This document shows, one piece after another, positions 33,718-35,316 of a stretch of DNA of 35,316 nucleotides. This DNA comes from Deltaproteobacteria bacterium. GTDB lineage: Bacteria > Bdellovibrionota > Bdellovibrionia > Bdellovibrionales > Bdellovibrionaceae. A model generated the notes under the pieces. It did not search any database, was not told the DNA's origin, and was given only the letters and a program-made list of their open reading frames with translations. A program made the position numbers and the translations under genes. The stretch is from assembly GCA_013286585.1 (NCBI GenBank), contig JABDFK010000001.1:96001-131316 (forward strand), in the 5' to 3' direction. Positions within the stretch are counted from its first letter, which is position 1, and every line of letters begins with the position of its first letter.

Positions 33718-34721
33718 CACCTAATACCCATATGGCCGACAACTTCACCCGCCCAATTTTTAATTGTGGCAGTAGTGAGTGGCTTCACGCTCTGCGCCTC
33801 TTCCGGTGTGAGACCCTTGTGTTTCTGCAGAAGGTGAACCGCCGCTAGCTCTGCCGCTCGTGTCCCGCCGTCCACCACCTTCAGCGCCATCGCCAAACCT
33901 TGGCCAGGAACCAATCCCGCATAGACGCCCTCAGCACCCGTTTTCGCAAAAGCTCTGCCCTGGGAAACCTGCACCACCCGCGAACAAAGTCCCTTGGTTC
34001 CAGAAATCATTTCGGGTTCTGCCTGTACGGCTTGGAGAATCTTTCGCAAAGACTCTTTTCTTATAGCACTGAATTTGGAAGCCGAACTTTCATCTAAGAA
34101 CGCCGCCCACGTCAGCGCAAATTTTTCCAGCGGAATGGCATAAGTCGGGATGCCGCAACCATCGACTCCCCAAGGAGCTTGGTCATAATTGATCGCAGCC
34201 AGCTCTCCCAAAGTTTGGCGCAGACGAACTTGCGCCGGATGATCGTACTTCGCATAACCCTTCGGATTTTCTTTCAGATGCACGGACGTAGTGAGCAAAC
34301 CGCTGTGTTTACCCGAACAATTATTATGTATTGCCGTGGCGGCCACCCGATTTCGAATCATTTCAAATTTGGTGTCTTCGTCATAGGGAAAATGCGATCC
34401 ACACTCGAAATTAGAAACACTCAAACCGATTTTTTGCAGCCAAGATTGCACTTCTTCCGTATGAATTTTTTCGCCATTGTGAGAAGCGCAAGCTAGCGAA
34501 ATGCATTTCTGTGAAAGGGCAAATTTCTCTGCGGCACCGGACTCTAACAACACCAGGGCCTGAGGCATTTTAATGGAAGAGCGCGGGAAAACCAAACGTG
34601 ATGGATCGCCGTAGGATTCTACGACTTTGCCTTGAACATCCATGACCACGGCTTCCACCTGATGCGTGCTCTCGACATGGTCGCCACGATAGACATCGAC
34701 GAGCAAAGGTCCTTGTTTCAT
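33717..34721 (-). CDS. L-asparaginase, Rhizobium-type (asparaginase II family)
   Basis: The 334-aa protein belongs to the PF06089 family, which hydrolyses asparagine to aspartate and ammonia using a serine-beta-lactamase-like fold unrelated to E. coli AnsA/AnsB. Typical segments are LVDVYRGDHVESTHQVEAVVMD, VFPRSSIKMPQALVLLESG (Ser-x-x-Lys, SSIK), CASHNGEKIHTEEVQSWL, NNCSGKHSGLL and WGVDGCGIPTYAIPLEKFA near the middle, and KTGAEGVYAG near the end. No signal peptide is seen, so it is cytoplasmic. It overlaps sfsA upstream by 4 bp (ATGA) and the ABC permease downstream. Confidence 0.93.
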   Translation of the reverse strand: MKQGPLLVDVYRGDHVESTHQVEAVVMDVQGKVVESYGDPSRLVFPRSSIKMPQALVLLESGAAEKFALSQKCISLACASHNGEKIHTEEVQSWLQKIGLSVSNFECGSHFPYDEDTKFEMIRNRVAATAIHNNCSGKHSGLLTTSVHLKENPKGYAKYDHPAQVRLRQTLGELAAINYDQAPWGVDGCGIPTYAIPLEKFALTWAAFLDESSASKFSAIRKESLRKILQAVQAEPEMISGTKGLCSRVVQVSQGRAFAKTGAEGVYAGLVPGQGLAMALKVVDGGTRAAELAAVHLLQKHKGLTPEEAQSVKPLTTATIKNWAGEVVGHMGIR

Positions 34722-35316
34722 AACCTGACCTCCAAAGACTCGCCACTTAAGAAAATTTCTTGAGCATTGAGCTGGATTAAATACGCCGAAATTTTGACTC
34801 CGGCTTGTTGAGCCTGACGCAGCAGCCGGCCGTACTCTGGATCAATTTCATCGGCTGGCGCAAATCCTTGTACATCATCGCGCTGGACGGTGAACAGAAT
34901 CTCGGCCGAGTGTCCGTCAGCGGTTAGCTTCATCAGCTCCTTTAAGTGCTTTTGCCCACGCTCGGTCACAGAATCCGGAAACTGTGCCACACCTGTCGAC
35001 GATCGTAGGGTCACGTTTTTGATTTCGACATAGTGCTTTTGGCCCTGCTCATTTTCCAACATCAAATCCAGGCGGGACTCTTTGCTGATCTTCACTTCGG
35101 ACTGAAGTTTTGAATACGGGCGCCAATGTGGAATCACCGATTTTTCGAAGGCCTCTTTGGCCAGAATATTAGGCCAAGATGTGTTCACTCCCACCCAATG
35201 TCCTGTTTCAGACTTCACGGCTTCCAAACTGAATTTCAATTTGCGATTGGGATCTTTGGCCGGAGACACCAGACAGCTTTGCCCAGAGGATAAAACCGAT
35301 TTCAAACTGCCAGTGT
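34718..35316 (-). CDS. sfsA: SfsA family protein (5' end outside the window)
   Basis: The reading frame is open to the window edge. The final codons there read TGSLKSVLSSGQSCLVS, matching the family's conserved '(N)TGxmxxLxxxGxxxxLS', so roughly the first 40 residues lie beyond the window and no internal start should be used. Other SfsA features are NRKLKFSLEAV, VGVNTSWPNILAKEAFE, SRLDLMLE, HYVEIKNVTL, FPDSVTERGQKHLKEL, ILFTVQRDDVQGFAPADEIDPEYGRLLRQA and a C-terminal strand pair. These include the nuclease-like D-E-K pattern. SfsA was first linked to maltose use in E. coli; its biochemical role is unclear. It is coupled to asparaginase by ATGA. Confidence 0.95.
   Translation of the reverse strand, partial: TGSLKSVLSSGQSCLVSPAKDPNRKLKFSLEAVKSETGHWVGVNTSWPNILAKEAFEKSVIPHWRPYSKLQSEVKISKESRLDLMLENEQGQKHYVEIKNVTLRSSTGVAQFPDSVTERGQKHLKELMKLTADGHSAEILFTVQRDDVQGFAPADEIDPEYGRLLRQAQQAGVKISAYLIQLNAQEIFLSGESLEVRL

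Overview
The window looks like chromosomal DNA of a Gram-negative bacterium with roughly balanced base composition, most like a Bdellovibrio-type (Bdellovibrionota) predator. That assignment is inference. It rests on overall protein style, the many small exported proteins of unknown function, a CpaF-type ATPase next to enolase, a sensor-like protein typical of old 'delta-proteobacterial' groups, a strong sigma-54 promoter and a tRNA with an encoded CCA. No marker gene here fixes the species.

Layout. (1) 38-4326, minus strand: a run of a small conserved protein, an exported cupredoxin-like protein, a CpaF/TadA-type secretion ATPase, a sensor-like coiled-coil protein and enolase. (2) 4327-5037: a gene-free 0.7 kb made of a chain of nested inverted repeats, A-core-A'-core'-A''. 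(3) 5038-7444: lytic transglycosylase, an exported helical protein and a DsbA-like lipoprotein with a terminator. (4) 7584-8053: tRNA-Arg(TCG), whose 3' end forms one arm of a perfect 40-bp inverted repeat, followed by a second structured gene-free stretch. (5) 8054-13197: membrane and metabolic singletons (DUF486, DUF1275/YoaK, LCM-type methyltransferase, YihY/BrkB, DUF748/AsmA-like). (6) 13220-15283: a sigma-54 promoter driving a large exported protein with 22 proline-rich pentapeptides, closed by a terminator. (7) 15467-16076: a REP-associated Y1-transposase-like gene with matching GC-rich inverted repeats. (8) 16187-24402: a block of exported proteins: a small Cys protein, a kinase-fold protein, a permuted papain-like amidase, a 1321-aa two-enzyme protein (alkaline-phosphatase fold plus lipase fold), a beta-propeller and two unknowns. 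(9) 24473-28139: PMT-type membrane glycosyltransferase and, divergently, three coupled pseudopilins. (10) 28144-35316: a surface-glycan export locus (ABC ATPase, GT4-GT2 fusion, Ser/His S26 peptidase-like protein and PqqD-like protein in one 4-bp-overlap operon; nucleotidyltransferase-like gene; ABC permease coupled to asparaginase and sfsA).

How the genes may work together. Most of the window deals with the cell envelope and what passes it. The best candidate for an undescribed system is region 10, where an O-antigen/capsule-type ABC exporter and a dual glycosyltransferase are translationally tied to two proteins usually seen with modified peptides (a PqqD-like peptide-binding fold and a soluble S26-type peptidase domain). 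The second is the set of chained, flank-derived inverted repeats in regions 2 and 4, whose inner arms are perfect while the outer homology decays, and whose two related cores show a compensatory base-pair change. The exported kinase-like protein and the phosphatase-lipase fusion are plausible predation or envelope-remodelling factors, but that is inference.
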